From Hoplostethus atlanticus (Eukaryota; Chordata; Actinopteri; Trachichthyiformes; Trachichthyidae): a DNA stretch of 64,000 nt. The stretch is taken from assembly GCA_034670405.1 (NCBI GenBank), contig JAXDDX010000005.1:9990001-10054000 (forward strand), given 5' to 3'. The stretch's first letter is position 1. Each line of letters begins with the position of its first letter. The translations under genes were made by a program, and so were the position numbers. The notes below the pieces were generated by a model. It searched no databases and had not been told where the DNA came from. It worked only from the letters and a program-made list of their open reading frames with translations. Below are positions 35,159 through 47,100 of this stretch, piece after piece.

Positions 35159-36750
35159 CTATAAATATAATAATGATTATATTGTTTCTGACTGTTGTGA
35201 GTCATTTCACATCTCCGTATTAGAGTGCTGAATCCTTTTAAAGTAGCCATGCTACAGAACCACTAACATAACACCCACTCAAGCACACACGCACACACAC
35301 ACACACACACTCACACACACACACACACACACACAGTGGGCCTTACAATCCATTCTACTGAGGATTTCCATATTTCCACCCAATAATAAACTACACTAAC
35401 TCTCGCAACTCCCACTCTTCTGCTAAGTGAAGAGCTGGACACCAATATAGCCCACTAATAATAGCAATAACCTTTCCTTTTTAAAGGACAATAGAATTCA
35501 GCACTCTGTGAAATGACTCACAACAGTCCATCCATTCATCCATCCATCCATCTGTCTGAACTATATAATTCAGCAACAATTTTATGGCTCTCTTGTTGCA
35601 GTCACTCTCTACTGCATACATACTACTACTCATATCTTCCACAGGGCAAAAAGTATGCAAATACTGGCATGCATAAATTTGGAGGAAATTGCTTTTCTCT
35701 TGAATGGCCACTGAGAGGGGCTGCATGTCTATCACAGAGGTGGCCAAACTTTTAGGTGCCAAAGTCCAAAAATAATCCTACTGAATATTAATGACATTGA
35801 TTGAAGTGCAGTGAGTAATAAATAGCATTACTATGCCTCATAATGTGCAACCCCATACATAAATAAATAAATAATAAATAAGCATATATTTTGTTTATAA
35901 TAAATAAACAAGCAATGACAAGCTGCACCTTGGGCATCCCTAACCTACAGTAGACCTGTAATACAGTAGTGTCGCAGTAGTCTATTCTATATTCTACATT
36001 CTATATTACATTCTATATTACATACTGGGTGTGGGCAAGCCATATTCAGCGTACAAAAACGCTCAATATAAAGTTCTGCAAATGCACTAGAAGTGTATGT
36101 GTGTCTTACCGCGCATTATAAACGGCCAACCACTGTATATGCAAAACAGTAACTCACTTCGATTCTATCAACAGTCACGAACACGTTCGCGCGTGCATGC
36201 ACATACACGCTGGCCGTCTACCTATGGGGTCCACTCACACACATACACAGAGAATTCCAACAGAATACCGACCAAAACATATACAGTACATACTATTTCT
36301 TCATTCATCATTCATTCTGTTTACATTTGCGCCCTAGTCCAATGTTTTATTATTGAAGTAGACCAAGCAGTGGAAAACGCTCTCTCTCGCTGACACACAC
36401 ACGCGCGCGCGCACATACAGACACACACACACAGCCATCTTTCAGGTTTGTTGGGTGTGCGCCTGCGATTTCTGAAGTCGCAGATAGCCTACTATATGAC
36501 GCATTCAATTGCCTTTGGTAGGAATAAAACCAAAATGACTTATTGGCGGATGTTGCTTCATCTTAGAAATCAAGGGTCACAGAGGGTCATTACTTTATGC
36601 TGCACGGCACAATTAATTTATTAGCCAAAAGCTGTACATTGCTTTCATCCTTTGCAGCAATATGAATAAACTCGGCTAAATACTATTTGCTATGCACAAA
36701 AGTGTAAAAGAAAAAATTCTGGGCTGCAAAAGTGGGCGATAACAGCTATG
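34143..36750. other. Intergenic, no gene seen
   Basis: Begins with weak further matches to the mariner-like end (TGCAAAATGAATCAAAG near 34245). It contains a GATA microsatellite (35112-35156), CA runs (about 35285-35335 and 36392-36433) and a possible small hAT-like remnant from CAGAGGTGGCCAAAC (about 35738) to about 35945. No exon is recognised. Confidence 0.5.
35112..35156. repeat. (GATA)n microsatellite
   Basis: Pure GATA run of about 11 units. Confidence 0.95.
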
Positions 36751-36751
36751 T

Positions 36752-36939
36752 TCCATGCTTAGTTTTAAGGCTTCACATAGGAATGACCAAAAGTGCTCTC
36801 CCCACATTATTCCAATGTTATGATACTCTGGGCAACTCTTTAGGCAATGCTGTTGCTCAAGGAACTTTAATTTCTGGTGGCAGGAAGGTTGCCCTGACGC
36901 GCTGCCCAAAAACGTTGGTAGGTGCATGACAGCCTTAAC
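36752..36939 (-). repeat. Unclassified dispersed repeat, copy B (inverted)
   Basis: Reverse-complement match to 31721-31920, lacking a 10-bp stretch of that copy and carrying scattered substitutions. One frame stays open in both copies (GMTKSALPTL with QCYDTLGNSLGNAV on the + strand here), which may be chance given their high identity. The flanks diverge abruptly, as expected for independent insertions. Confidence 0.75.
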
Positions 36940-37140
36940 AGTCATGCATGCTCTCTCCTCCTTCACACTGCCTTGTTCAATACCTTGTCCAATGTCCTTC
37001 ATACAGGGACGGCATGAGCATATCAACACATAATGTGATGTTAAACACCATAGTGACCAATCTGGTAAACACGTGAAACAAAGTTGTTTTGTTGGTTTTG
37101 CACCACTTTTGTAGTCAATGAAACCTGAAGTGAGTGACTT

Positions 37141-37261
37141 TATTTGATTGTTGTGTCTGTCTGGCTTTATTTTTTTAGTTTTTTAATGCACCAATGTCAC
37201 CGAGTCAAATTCCTTGTATGTGCAAATGTACTTGGCCAATAAATTTGATTCTGATTCTGAA
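37141..37261 (+). mobile_element. LINE 3' end fragment (L2/CR1-like tail)
   Basis: Ends with GTCAAATTCCTTGTATGTGC, TACTTGGCCAATAAATTTG and a short ATTCTGATTCTGA tail, the familiar 3' terminus of fish L2/CR1-type retroposons. Only this short 5'-truncated end is recognisable. Confidence 0.65.
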
Positions 37262-37600
37262 GTGAAGTCAATAGAATGTAGTCAATATAGGCAGGTTTAA
37301 AAGTTTTGGTAGCAAATACCAATTACCAGACAGATACAGTTACAGATACAGTTATTTTGCCATACATTTTAGTTTCGGCAATTGACTACCCTGTACCAAT
37401 ACTTTTGGTTTGTGTGTAATGTGGTACAAATTAACCTTAAAACGTTTTTTAAACAGAGTATCTCTACCAGGTCTTGTAACTTTCCATTAATCCCAATCCA
37501 TTGAGTGGAAATTCTGGCCTCATTTTTTGTGTTTTGCAATGACATTTATGGTTCCTGGAAATAGCGGCAGAGTGAGAACTTTGATTTATCCTGCTGTCAG
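37262..37600. other. Spacer upstream of lpcat1 promoter
   Basis: A/T-rich unique sequence with TACAGATACAG repeats near 37325-37345. No gene or recognised element. Confidence 0.4.
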
Positions 37601-37609
37601 ATGTGATTT

Positions 37610-38015
37610 CAATGCTGAATTCCGATAGCACTCGAAGGCAGCAATCCCACTCGCGCGGATGCTAGGAGCATGCAGGATGGACTCGGCGCATGCGCTCAGC
37701 CAGAGGAAGGGAAACTGGCTCCGTTAGCATCTTGAGCTAGCGGACTAGTGTGGCAGTTGTACTGCGCACTGTACACAGAAAGCTATCGGCGACTTCAAAT
37801 ATCCCCAGCTAATCCTCCAGTTAGCCCTCCGTGGTCTCCGGGAGAGGAAGATAACGTTAATAACCTGCACTGCCACCGGAATTAGCCAGCGTGCAAGACA
37901 GATCAGAAAATTGCGTTGCGTGTGAACATCCTTTCTTTCCTTGCAGACAGAATTCCCATATTTGCTGTTTTCGATACTAGCATTGTTGTTGCATCCTCGA
38001 CTAGTTCTTGTGAGG
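37610..38015 (+). promoter_or_regulatory. lpcat1: lpcat1 promoter and 5' untranslated region
   Basis: CpG content rises here relative to the flanks and there is no TATA box at a convincing place. A perfect NRF1-type palindrome GCGCATGCGC lies at 37686-37695, about 320 bp before the start codon. A pyrimidine-rich TTTCTTTCCTTGCAG at about 37932-37946 resembles a 3' splice site, so a 5' UTR intron is possible but unsupported. The transcription start cannot be fixed from sequence. The start codon at 38016 has A at -3, a good Kozak context. Confidence 0.6.
37686..37695. promoter_or_regulatory. NRF1-type palindromic site
   Basis: GCGCATGCGC is an exact match to the core of the nuclear respiratory factor 1 consensus and is self-complementary. 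Its position in a CpG-rich TATA-less promoter fits known NRF1 usage; occupancy is inferred. Confidence 0.55.
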
Positions 38016-38138
38016 ATGAGGTTGCCGACTAGCAGGCAGTCTGCGGTGGAAGGAGATGGGAAGAAGATGGACCAGGCTCCCCCGTTCAGAAACCCTTTTG
38101 TGCACGTTTTGAAATTCACTCCTCTGGAAAAAGCAAAG
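38016..38138 (+). CDS. lpcat1: lpcat1 exon 1 (residues 1-41)
   Basis: Starts with MRLPTSRQS; the cytosolic N-terminus carries the conserved PFRNPFVH block. This is the first ATG of the frame, although the frame is open further upstream without ATG. Ends AAAG before GTAACG, phase 0. Confidence 0.95.
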
Positions 38139-41100
38139 GTAACGTCGTGCCTTGAGCCAGCCAAATGTTTACTATCTTGCAAATGACGCGTCGGCTTGAT
38201 TGCTCGTGGAAAATTATCAATTTAGTGCTCAGTTGAGAAACTGTCACCGTCATTTAACTTGGCCATTTTCCCTGGTTGCATGTCAGCCAGCTGAGCTAAT
38301 GTTAGCAAGTCAGATAGCTACATACATGTTGCTCTCTCCCTCTGCTGGCTTGCAGCCGTGCTTTAATGCTGCTGGCAAGTCTGGCAAGTCTTTTAAATTA
38401 TTGTTTACCCTGCTGCAGCATCAGCATCTATTTGGTTAACTGGTTGTACTCATACATGAAACATGAAAATCAACCCGCCTTACTCACGAATCCGCTAACA
38501 ATCTTGTGAGATGAAACGGTTAAATGGGCATGGATGCGATTGGGCCTAGCTTGTTGCTCCCCCTTAGCTACCAGACACAAGGATGTGATTTGTCAGCTGT
38601 TTTCATGGTATCAGGTTTCTGCGAATATACACCTCGTTCATTTCGGACACAGTCCTGGTTTCCAGCTTTCTCTCCATTATTTTCTGCTTTGTGTAGTTGT
38701 GGTCACAGCCCTGAAGCATCCCACTCAACCAATCATAAACACGTGTGGAGGATGGATGAAGGGATGGAAATCGGACGATCATGTTCTCCTTTTTTTCCAT
38801 CTACAGCCTACACGTATTTTTCCAGGTTGTTAAAGTTCACGTTTTGCCAAAAGGCGCTCAAATGGACCAGTCGCTTAATTGCATTATACAATTATACAAA
38901 GCAGCTACCCAGGCTAGCCATCCGTCATTGCATTTGATAATCAGATTTAGAGATTTCAGGCTCTTCTGAAAGGTGTTAACTTGCAGGCTACAGCAAGCTT
39001 GCAACCACCTGTTTTATGGTTGAGCTTTGTTGCTTGAAATCTGCCATTAGGTATTTGGGAAGCAGCCTGCGCGGAAATGACATGGCAGGCGTTAACTAGG
39101 CTGAATTACAATCTGAGTGTTTGATGCAAATATTGCAGGATGTGTGGTACCCGTTTCATGTTATCAGGTGACATGTAAAGTGAAAACATCTGTGCACTCT
39201 TGTTTAGTGGTGAGCATCAGGTCACCTTGTTCTTTCAAGCTGTGGGACTATTTATGAATTTGGAGGCACATGTGAGCTTTTTGTAGCTCACCTCACATGT
39301 TCTCTCAGAGGAGCTTAAATTTGTGTGTGTCCAGCCTCAACCACGTGTTAGTCTACTTCAACCTTTTCAGTAGAATAAGAAAATTTAGCTCCAGGTTCAA
39401 TGAAATATAGACCTGTACCTTTAGCCACATGGGGAACCATCAGAACAGGTCTGCGGGACAGTTTGTGTCCAGATCCATAGGTTAGGAAATGCAAGTGTAT
39501 TTCAGCAGATTTCAGTTTTAATGTGAGAGCCTCAGTGTTATGAGTGGCTCTTGTCTGCCATAGCAGGTGTAACAGACTATCTTGTTACCGGGAATAATCG
39601 TGACCTGGGGAGGTTCACACGGATTTGCTTCCTCCCAGCTCTTTTGACAGAGAATGAGAATGAGGTGGAGAAAAGGGTAGAATTTCAGGTGGATTCTCAG
39701 CCAGGGAAATGAGCAGCTTGCTTGATTTACCCTACAAGAGTATTAATTAGTTAAGTCACTCTTTTCTTCAACAGCTAGTAGGAGTAATAAGCTTAGCATA
39801 TTTATTCAGACTACACTTACAAAACATGTTGCTGTGAAGGTTTGTACAACATAACATGGTTTTTGATTACAAGTTCACAAGAATATAGGACCCCTGTCTG
39901 ATTTTGACTACAGGGCAAAAAGGGCTGGCCAAGGCTTACACATTATTTAACTCACTACTTTGTCCCTTTCTAACCAGCTTTTCTTAAACATTGGGTTGTG
40001 AACTAGTGGGTCACTAAATGATTGAAATGGGTTCCCTAATTATTCAAGTGTAACTGGAGTCAACAGTTTTCAGCATGTTACGCTGGCCAAGCTTTCAAAA
40101 CCCTCAGCAACATGAGGAAGACTAAATAAAACACTGAAGACTAGTAGGTTAACGTTCCAAAAAGTGGAAAATTTGTCTAGGTTGATTAGCCCACAAAATC
40201 ATTTTTTGGTTTCAAGGGGCAAATTAGTGTGTGGCTCTAGAGGAAAGTTATGGGGTTCTTATCCCTTGATATGGGCAATGATAGCAGGCTGTAGATCGTA
40301 AAAGTGGGGTGCTGGCAGTATGTGCAGGTTACAGGCTAAATTAGTAGACTAATAGTCTGTAGCTGAATGGCACGAAGACGACTTGGCATTGTTTCATTGG
40401 CACAAACATTTCTGCAGTGGAGTAGTGGATGCCCCGTAGTTCGGGGGGGCCCTGTGCGGGAGGGCGCACATCTCCGCTATGCCACTGAGTGGTCCATAGC
40501 ATAGTTGACCATAGAGCAATTTTTTGCAAGCACTGGATTTTCCCAAATCAAGGCAACAGAAAGATGAGTGACCCCAAATTATATTGGATCAATTGATGTT
40601 TATAGGTACTGGGTATGTCATGTTTTTAAACTCCTCCATAATACCTGCTAGGAAGGGTGATAGATTTTGACATAAACAAGGTAAGTTTTGAAAGCTTAAC
40701 CTAGGCCACGAGGGTACACTCGATTGTAGACTCGGGCTCAAAAGCTAATAGGCCGAATTAGAAACTATTCTTTTGGTGCTGAGCCAACTTGGCGTCATCT
40801 CCCAGAGTCTGTGCAGTAGACCATAGAATAGAGTGGAAATTAGGATGGTCATTTTACTTCTCAGTGGTCCACGGCACACCTCTCCTCACTAGCCAGAAAC
40901 TGAAAGGGAGGCATAGGGGATAATAAGGAGACATCTGCCCAATAGCCTGCATTAAGCAATTGTCCAAAATCATTAAGTTACATCAACAGAACTGTGGTGA
41001 CGGGCTACATTACTGAGTAGCCTAAACTTTTAATCCACATTAAGATGCTCTGTTTTGCACCTTGATGAGGTAATTCATTCCCTAAAAATTGGTGAAGTGT

Positions 41101-44100
41101 AAATGTTGAGGCTAATTTCAGCGTTGGGGAAAACCGTTCCTAAGCAATTTACAGGGGAATCCCAGCAATGGGCTGCTAATCTGTGTTGATTCTGCTAAAG
41201 CAGCAGTGAGTCAATACAGAGTTTATTCCCAGCATCCTATGTAGATCAGTGCAGATTGGCACCCAAATGGGCCACTAGCCTGCTTCCTTGAATGGCCCAC
41301 TTTGTAGACCTACAAAGAAGCCTACAATGTTTATTTTCCTACTGTTAACAGCGCTGTCTTAACAGGACATTTAATGTAGTTAACATTTTTATGGCAACAA
41401 CGATGTAACAAATATGACAATCTATAGCCCAGACCGAAACCATAATTAAGGATGGATAAGTAAGATGAGGATTCTGTGGTTTCAGGCTACTGTAACTCAG
41501 TAGCTCAAGAATAAAGGATGAAGGTAGCTGATATTGGTTACATGATGGGCCACCAGTTTTGTAAAGCATCTTGACTTAAGTCCTTTGGTTTGAAAATGCG
41601 TTCAGAGTTCACAAATACAGTTTTGATCTACTGCAGGTTAGTTTGAAACCAGCTTTGTGCATGATTAATCTCATGACTACCATAAACTCCGCTTGTTTGC
41701 ATTTTGGTTTCACACTTTCACCACTGACTGCTGTTTAAGACCAGCCAGCAGTATTGATACAGAAGCCCCGGTTGCTTCTTTACATGTTTTGTTTGTTTTT
41801 CCATTTGCTTTTACAACCGTGACAAGCCTAAACTGAACAAGCTTTCTGTCCTCACATGAATTATAATAAGCCTTTTGGTACAATGCCTGATTTCACTCAA
41901 CTCCTAAACCGAGTTTTATGGCATTGTAACAATGCCTCTGTTTTAATTTTAAGTGACATTCATGCATTTGGTTCAGAATGAATATTTTAACAAATGCATA
42001 ATACAGTGGTTCTCAAACCTTTCCACCCAGGCCCCTTTTATCATTGGAAAAAATACATTCTGGATAGTTTCTCTCAAACTTTACCCTATATGTGTTTTCA
42101 TGAATTTTATAATGGTTTAATTTACCTTCAAATGTCCTAGCACAAGCGCATTATTTTCCCAGATGTGAAATCAAGGGAAAAAAAATACAGGTTTGGAGAA
42201 TTATGTATAGGCATTTAATATAATTCATTCCCATCTCAAGAGGATGGAGGGAAAGTAAAATTGTTTCTTGAAAAAAATAAAACCACTCTAGGGTGTGATC
42301 ACTGCCATGACAGTGGTGGGGTGAATGTCTAACATTATTTACACTGAAAAAAACATATCGATAATGTAGGCTGTTTAATTTTTATTGTTGTGCTGAATTT
42401 TAAACAAGGCTACTTGGTGTCATCATATATCCTAGTTACTCCGACTAGGTTTGTTTGTAAATTAATTAGTTTTTCTCACGCAGGGCATCCTCCTCACAAT
42501 TGACTATAAGAATCGTAGCTAAACTAGGCTAACTAGTCTTTAAAATGAGACTCATTTTGTTTGCAGGTACCTCACTAAGCAAGATTTTAATTTCCTAAAC
42601 TGTCAGACAAGAGCTCTCTCTATGCAAATAGAGGAAATTCAAAAATAGAGACCACAGTGCTGCCCTAGTAGTGATTGCCAACAAGACAAATATTGACATA
42701 AGATAAGCGCTGATAAGAGGCAGTCACAAAGAGCTGTAAAGATAAACAGTCACCATTTGACCTAACTGCTGTGATGCCAGATTATGTCTGAGGCCTATTA
42801 GAGTGAATTCAATGTGAGTCAATTTTCTCCTTGTGGATTATTAAAGCATCGATTGATTGATTGATTCATTCATTCATTCATTCACTTATTCCATTTTTCC
42901 CCCAAATTGGGAAATTTGTGCCATTTAAGATGAATGAATACATGCATTTATCTTTTGGGTGCCATATGCTGGGATGACAGTTGATGTTGTTTTCCATTGC
43001 TATCATTTATTCACTCTTGGCCCCTTGATTCCTCACTTTTCCTTCTCATCTAGACAGTGTTTATTTTTCTTACTACTTTAGCTATCCATTCACTGTTCCT
43101 CTGTGTTTTTGTTGTCTCTGATCCTTCATCCTCTACCCTTTTAAAGTATCTTTTATCCATTTTTGTTGTATGTTGTTTCCATGCATTGCTTCACTGTCTT
43201 ATTAATGTTTCGACATTCAACTTTGACTTATTCACCCAGTCATCCATTTAGCATTTCTATCCCAGATAGTGTTGATGAGTATGATGAGTTAGCTCCATCC
43301 GGCTGCTCATGACAGTGCTTGAATCCAAATTGTGTCCATTCATTCACTCAGTTCACTACTCTTACAGATAGTGCAGGTGATGGTCCTTCTGTTCTCCAGT
43401 TGTCTGAGGCTACGTCCACACTAAGTCGTTTAAATTTTAAAACACATATTTATCTTTCCGTTTTGGCCTTCCGTCCACATTACGGCAGCGTTTCTGAAAA
43501 CGCTCTCCCAAGTGGATAAATTTGAAAACGCCGCCCTCACGTTGCAGTGTTTGAAAACGATGACGCTTTATCCAGACGTAAGCGGCCAGCCTGAGTTTGA
43601 GTTTTTGGTGGTTTAGTGTGGATGGCGAGTTTTTTGAAAACGCTAGACACAAAAACACTATAGGCAAAACACATGATTTGGTGGATTTGTTCATTTAAAC
43701 CTTTTCTATCTCTTTTTCCTAATCACTTGCAGATGGCGTTAATGACAGTCACACTATTCCCTGTTCGTCTACTCCTTGCCGCATTCATGATGCTGCTGGC
43801 TTGGCCCTTTGCCTTCCTGGCCTCAGTGGGACGCTCCGAAACCACCATCGAACCCCAGTGCCTCTGGAGGAGGTGGGTGCCCTAGTGTGTATGCATGTTT
43901 TATTAGTTTCATGTCTTATGTATCTTTGAAATGGGACATTTTCTTTATATTAAGGAATGCGTATTCACCATTAATTAGTTGCTTATTAGTAGTGTAGTAC
44001 CGTTGGTTCCTTATTAGTCATTACAAACCACTTATCAACACCTTTTTGATTGTTTTTGGCTGTGGTGAGTCCTGCAAGCCATAGCTTTCGAACCCTCTCA

Positions 44101-47100
44101 CACATCATAACAAGAGTCATCATTAAGAAGATGAAGATCCAGGTCCACATAGTTTTGTGTTTTGATTCATATGAATAAAAGTTATTTATAATTGAGGGAG
44201 AATGTGTGTTCTTGTGATATTACCACCTCATAAGCTGCATACTGAACAAAACATTTATGTGCAACAACTTCCTTACTGACGAGGTTATTGAGGGAAAATG
44301 GTGCAGAATAATCTGTTAATAAGCAGTTTGTAATTACTAATAAGGAACTAATACGATACTAAAATGCATGTCAATAAGCAACTAATTAATGGTCCAGATG
44401 TGTTCCTAACACCGTTTGGAGTTTGGAGAAAATTGTAGATTTTGAAGTTTAACTGAGGAGAGTGTAGTGGGCATTTGTGCATTGGTCCAGTGTATCACAA
44501 GCTCGTTATAGTAAAGAGAATAAGATGCGTAAGTTAAATTAAAGTATGATCTTTGGAGAACATGCATTCCTGAGGGTGAAATGTATGATACCGTCTGAAG
44601 TAGAAAGGGTTGTGCAGAGATTGGGCATCATTCACAAAACCTTTCTTAAATTATTTGTAAATTTGTCGTATTTATGTGCGTAAGAAAATACCAACGTGGG
44701 ATTCATGAAACATGCGGGAAACCTCAATTTGTTCGTAAAACAGGTGTATATTTGATGAATGTTAATCGTTCGTAAATTGGATGTGCGTGCCTGTTGAAGC
44801 CGATTTGCATCAGTAAACGCTGTTCAACACCGTAAAAGGCTGCAGACTGAAGGGTCGTGTGCAAGTAAACCAGGGGAAAAGGGAAAAGACGAACTTGGCG
44901 GAGTCCAAAATGGAAGTGTTGCGCGCATGCGTGCATGTGAAAAAAACAGCAGAGTTTTGAGAAGCATCAGCAGCGGAGTCACAAGAACTGATAAAAGTAA
45001 AGCATGGCAAGAAATTATTAACGCTGTCAATGCTGTTTCAGCAGAAACACACACCGCTGCTGAGGTAAAAAAAAAAATTGGAGTTGGACACAGATCAGAT
45101 CTAGGCTGCATCTTCATCAGATGGTAGGACTATGTTATTGTATTTGTAAGGCGTCCAGTCCATGTGATCAACCCATTACAAGTTGGATAATCTTGTGTTG
45201 TTATGAATGAGGACAGTTTGGCAAATACATTTCAGCCTATTAGGTCTTTTTTCTACAAAGCCACTGAAACATCTTCTTGTTGTTGAGGTTTGGCACTACT
45301 GTAATGGATTTTTCATAAAGAATAAGCCGTTCTAAGATGTTTCCCGCATGTTTCGAAACACACGTAGGTTTTGATCGCACCAACGAACAAATTCAGATAC
45401 GAACAAAATGATGAATCAGACTATCTTCGTAGAAACGTTCATATGAACGCTTTACGATCAAATCTGATCCTACACACGTTTCGTGAATGAGGCCTGTTGT
45501 GAGTTGTAGAAGACTGTGCAAACACCACTTTGGCAGCAATAAATGGTATTGTATTAATTGTGTAAATTGTCCCTTCTTGCACTTGCGGTATTGTATTCAT
45601 AGATGTAGACCTTTTATAACTAACTGCTAAAAACAAAGTAAAATCCAGACTGGAAATTCATGAGGCTGATAAGTCTCCATTGATCTGTCTTGCCAGTACA
45701 TTAATGGGACTTGATGAGGGGTTGTCAGCTACCAGCTTAGCCAACATACAGGCTTGGTGCTGCCAGCTGTGTTTGTGGTAGTGCTTTAAAAATGGGCCAG
45801 CTCAATTTGTTTTACTTGGAAATTGCTGACAAACTGTACTAAAAGTACTGGATTAAAACATTATTTTCCATCAAAGGAAACTGATGCTTCCATGTCATTT
45901 ACTTCTTGCTTTGTAATTTGATGCACCCACTGCCATCTCCACTCCACACAACTCTCTCAGTTGCCAGATCCTTTACTAAGCCTGACATGGCATCCAATCT
46001 GATTGGTCAGAAAGTGCACAACAACAGAGATGAGAGTGGACTAGTAGCAGAGCAGAGAGGCAAATATGAAAGGCTCATGGCTGGGTGAACGTTTTGGGGC
46101 ACTGGCCCAATGGGGCCCCTAACTGAGGAATTGAACTGGCCCAAGTCAACATCTCACTGGCCCTGGGCCATTAGGCAGTCCTTATTGTCGAACCCTGTAA
46201 TGGCTTGTGAAAATAGCCAAGATGCTTTAGCTTATTGTGGTACTGGTATATTCATTCTCATGATCTATTTCTAGTAGACCTCTGCAACTCCGCTTCCTTA
46301 TTTTCATGTGACTGAGTCTTGAGTTTCCATGATTCAGTTCAGAGGCCTTCTGTTTCTATCTTGTACTCAACACACTCATTTGCTGTGGGTGTAATAATCT
46401 GCTCAAGAAAGTCCCACACCAGCTACAGGTCTCCTCCTCCTCTTCTTCTACTCCTCTCAAAAGAAAAGACTAAAAATACCACCTGAAAGGTTAATGAGCA
46501 AGCCAGTGACTAATGTATTTTTATAGGAGACTTGACAATACTTAAGATCTCCATGTGTGGGTAGTTTGGAGGGAGACTGTCTCATAACTGGAGAGAGTGG
46601 TGAAAACAAAAGAGGACGGTAGAAAGGGTGAGCTTTAATACTGAGTGAAGGTGAGGATGAGACAAATGGGGAGCAAAAAAGGTACATAGAGATGGTGGGC
46701 GAAATGGAGAGAGAGAGAGAGACACAAGTGGCTAGGATATAGTCATAGATATTTGTCCAGATTGTTTTGAGTGCCTACTTGCATCCCATTAGCCAATCAG
46801 GGATGTTGGGAGATGGGGATGCCATAGCATCAGCCTGATTTTGAACTTGTGGAGTGAAAAGTATACGGCTCATTCATTAGCTTCGACTAAACCCCCTGAG
46901 TGATGCACTACGAAGACTGAATTTACACAGGAACAAAATATCTGATTTGTGTTGTGATTTGATTTACTAATGGGTGACTAAACATGTAGAAATCACATAG
47001 AACCCTTGTCCGTCTAGCAGGTGATGTCTTTCTCATACAAGCGGATGAGTGAGATTAGTCTCTGGTGTGACAGAGAACATAACGTGATGCATTAGAGATT

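Noticed and set aside
35738-35945. Small hAT element from CAGAGGTGGCCAAAC to GGGCATCCCTAAC
   Set aside because: The ends are suggestive but poorly matched and no duplication was found; mentioned only within the regional entry.
37941-38015. Upstream extension of the lpcat1 reading frame
   Set aside because: The frame is open upstream but contains no ATG, follows a splice-acceptor-like sequence, and known LPCAT1 proteins start with the MRL found at 38016.
46090-46195. hAT-like end rich in GGCCC motifs
   Set aside because: Only one end-like stretch is visible, with no partner end or duplication.
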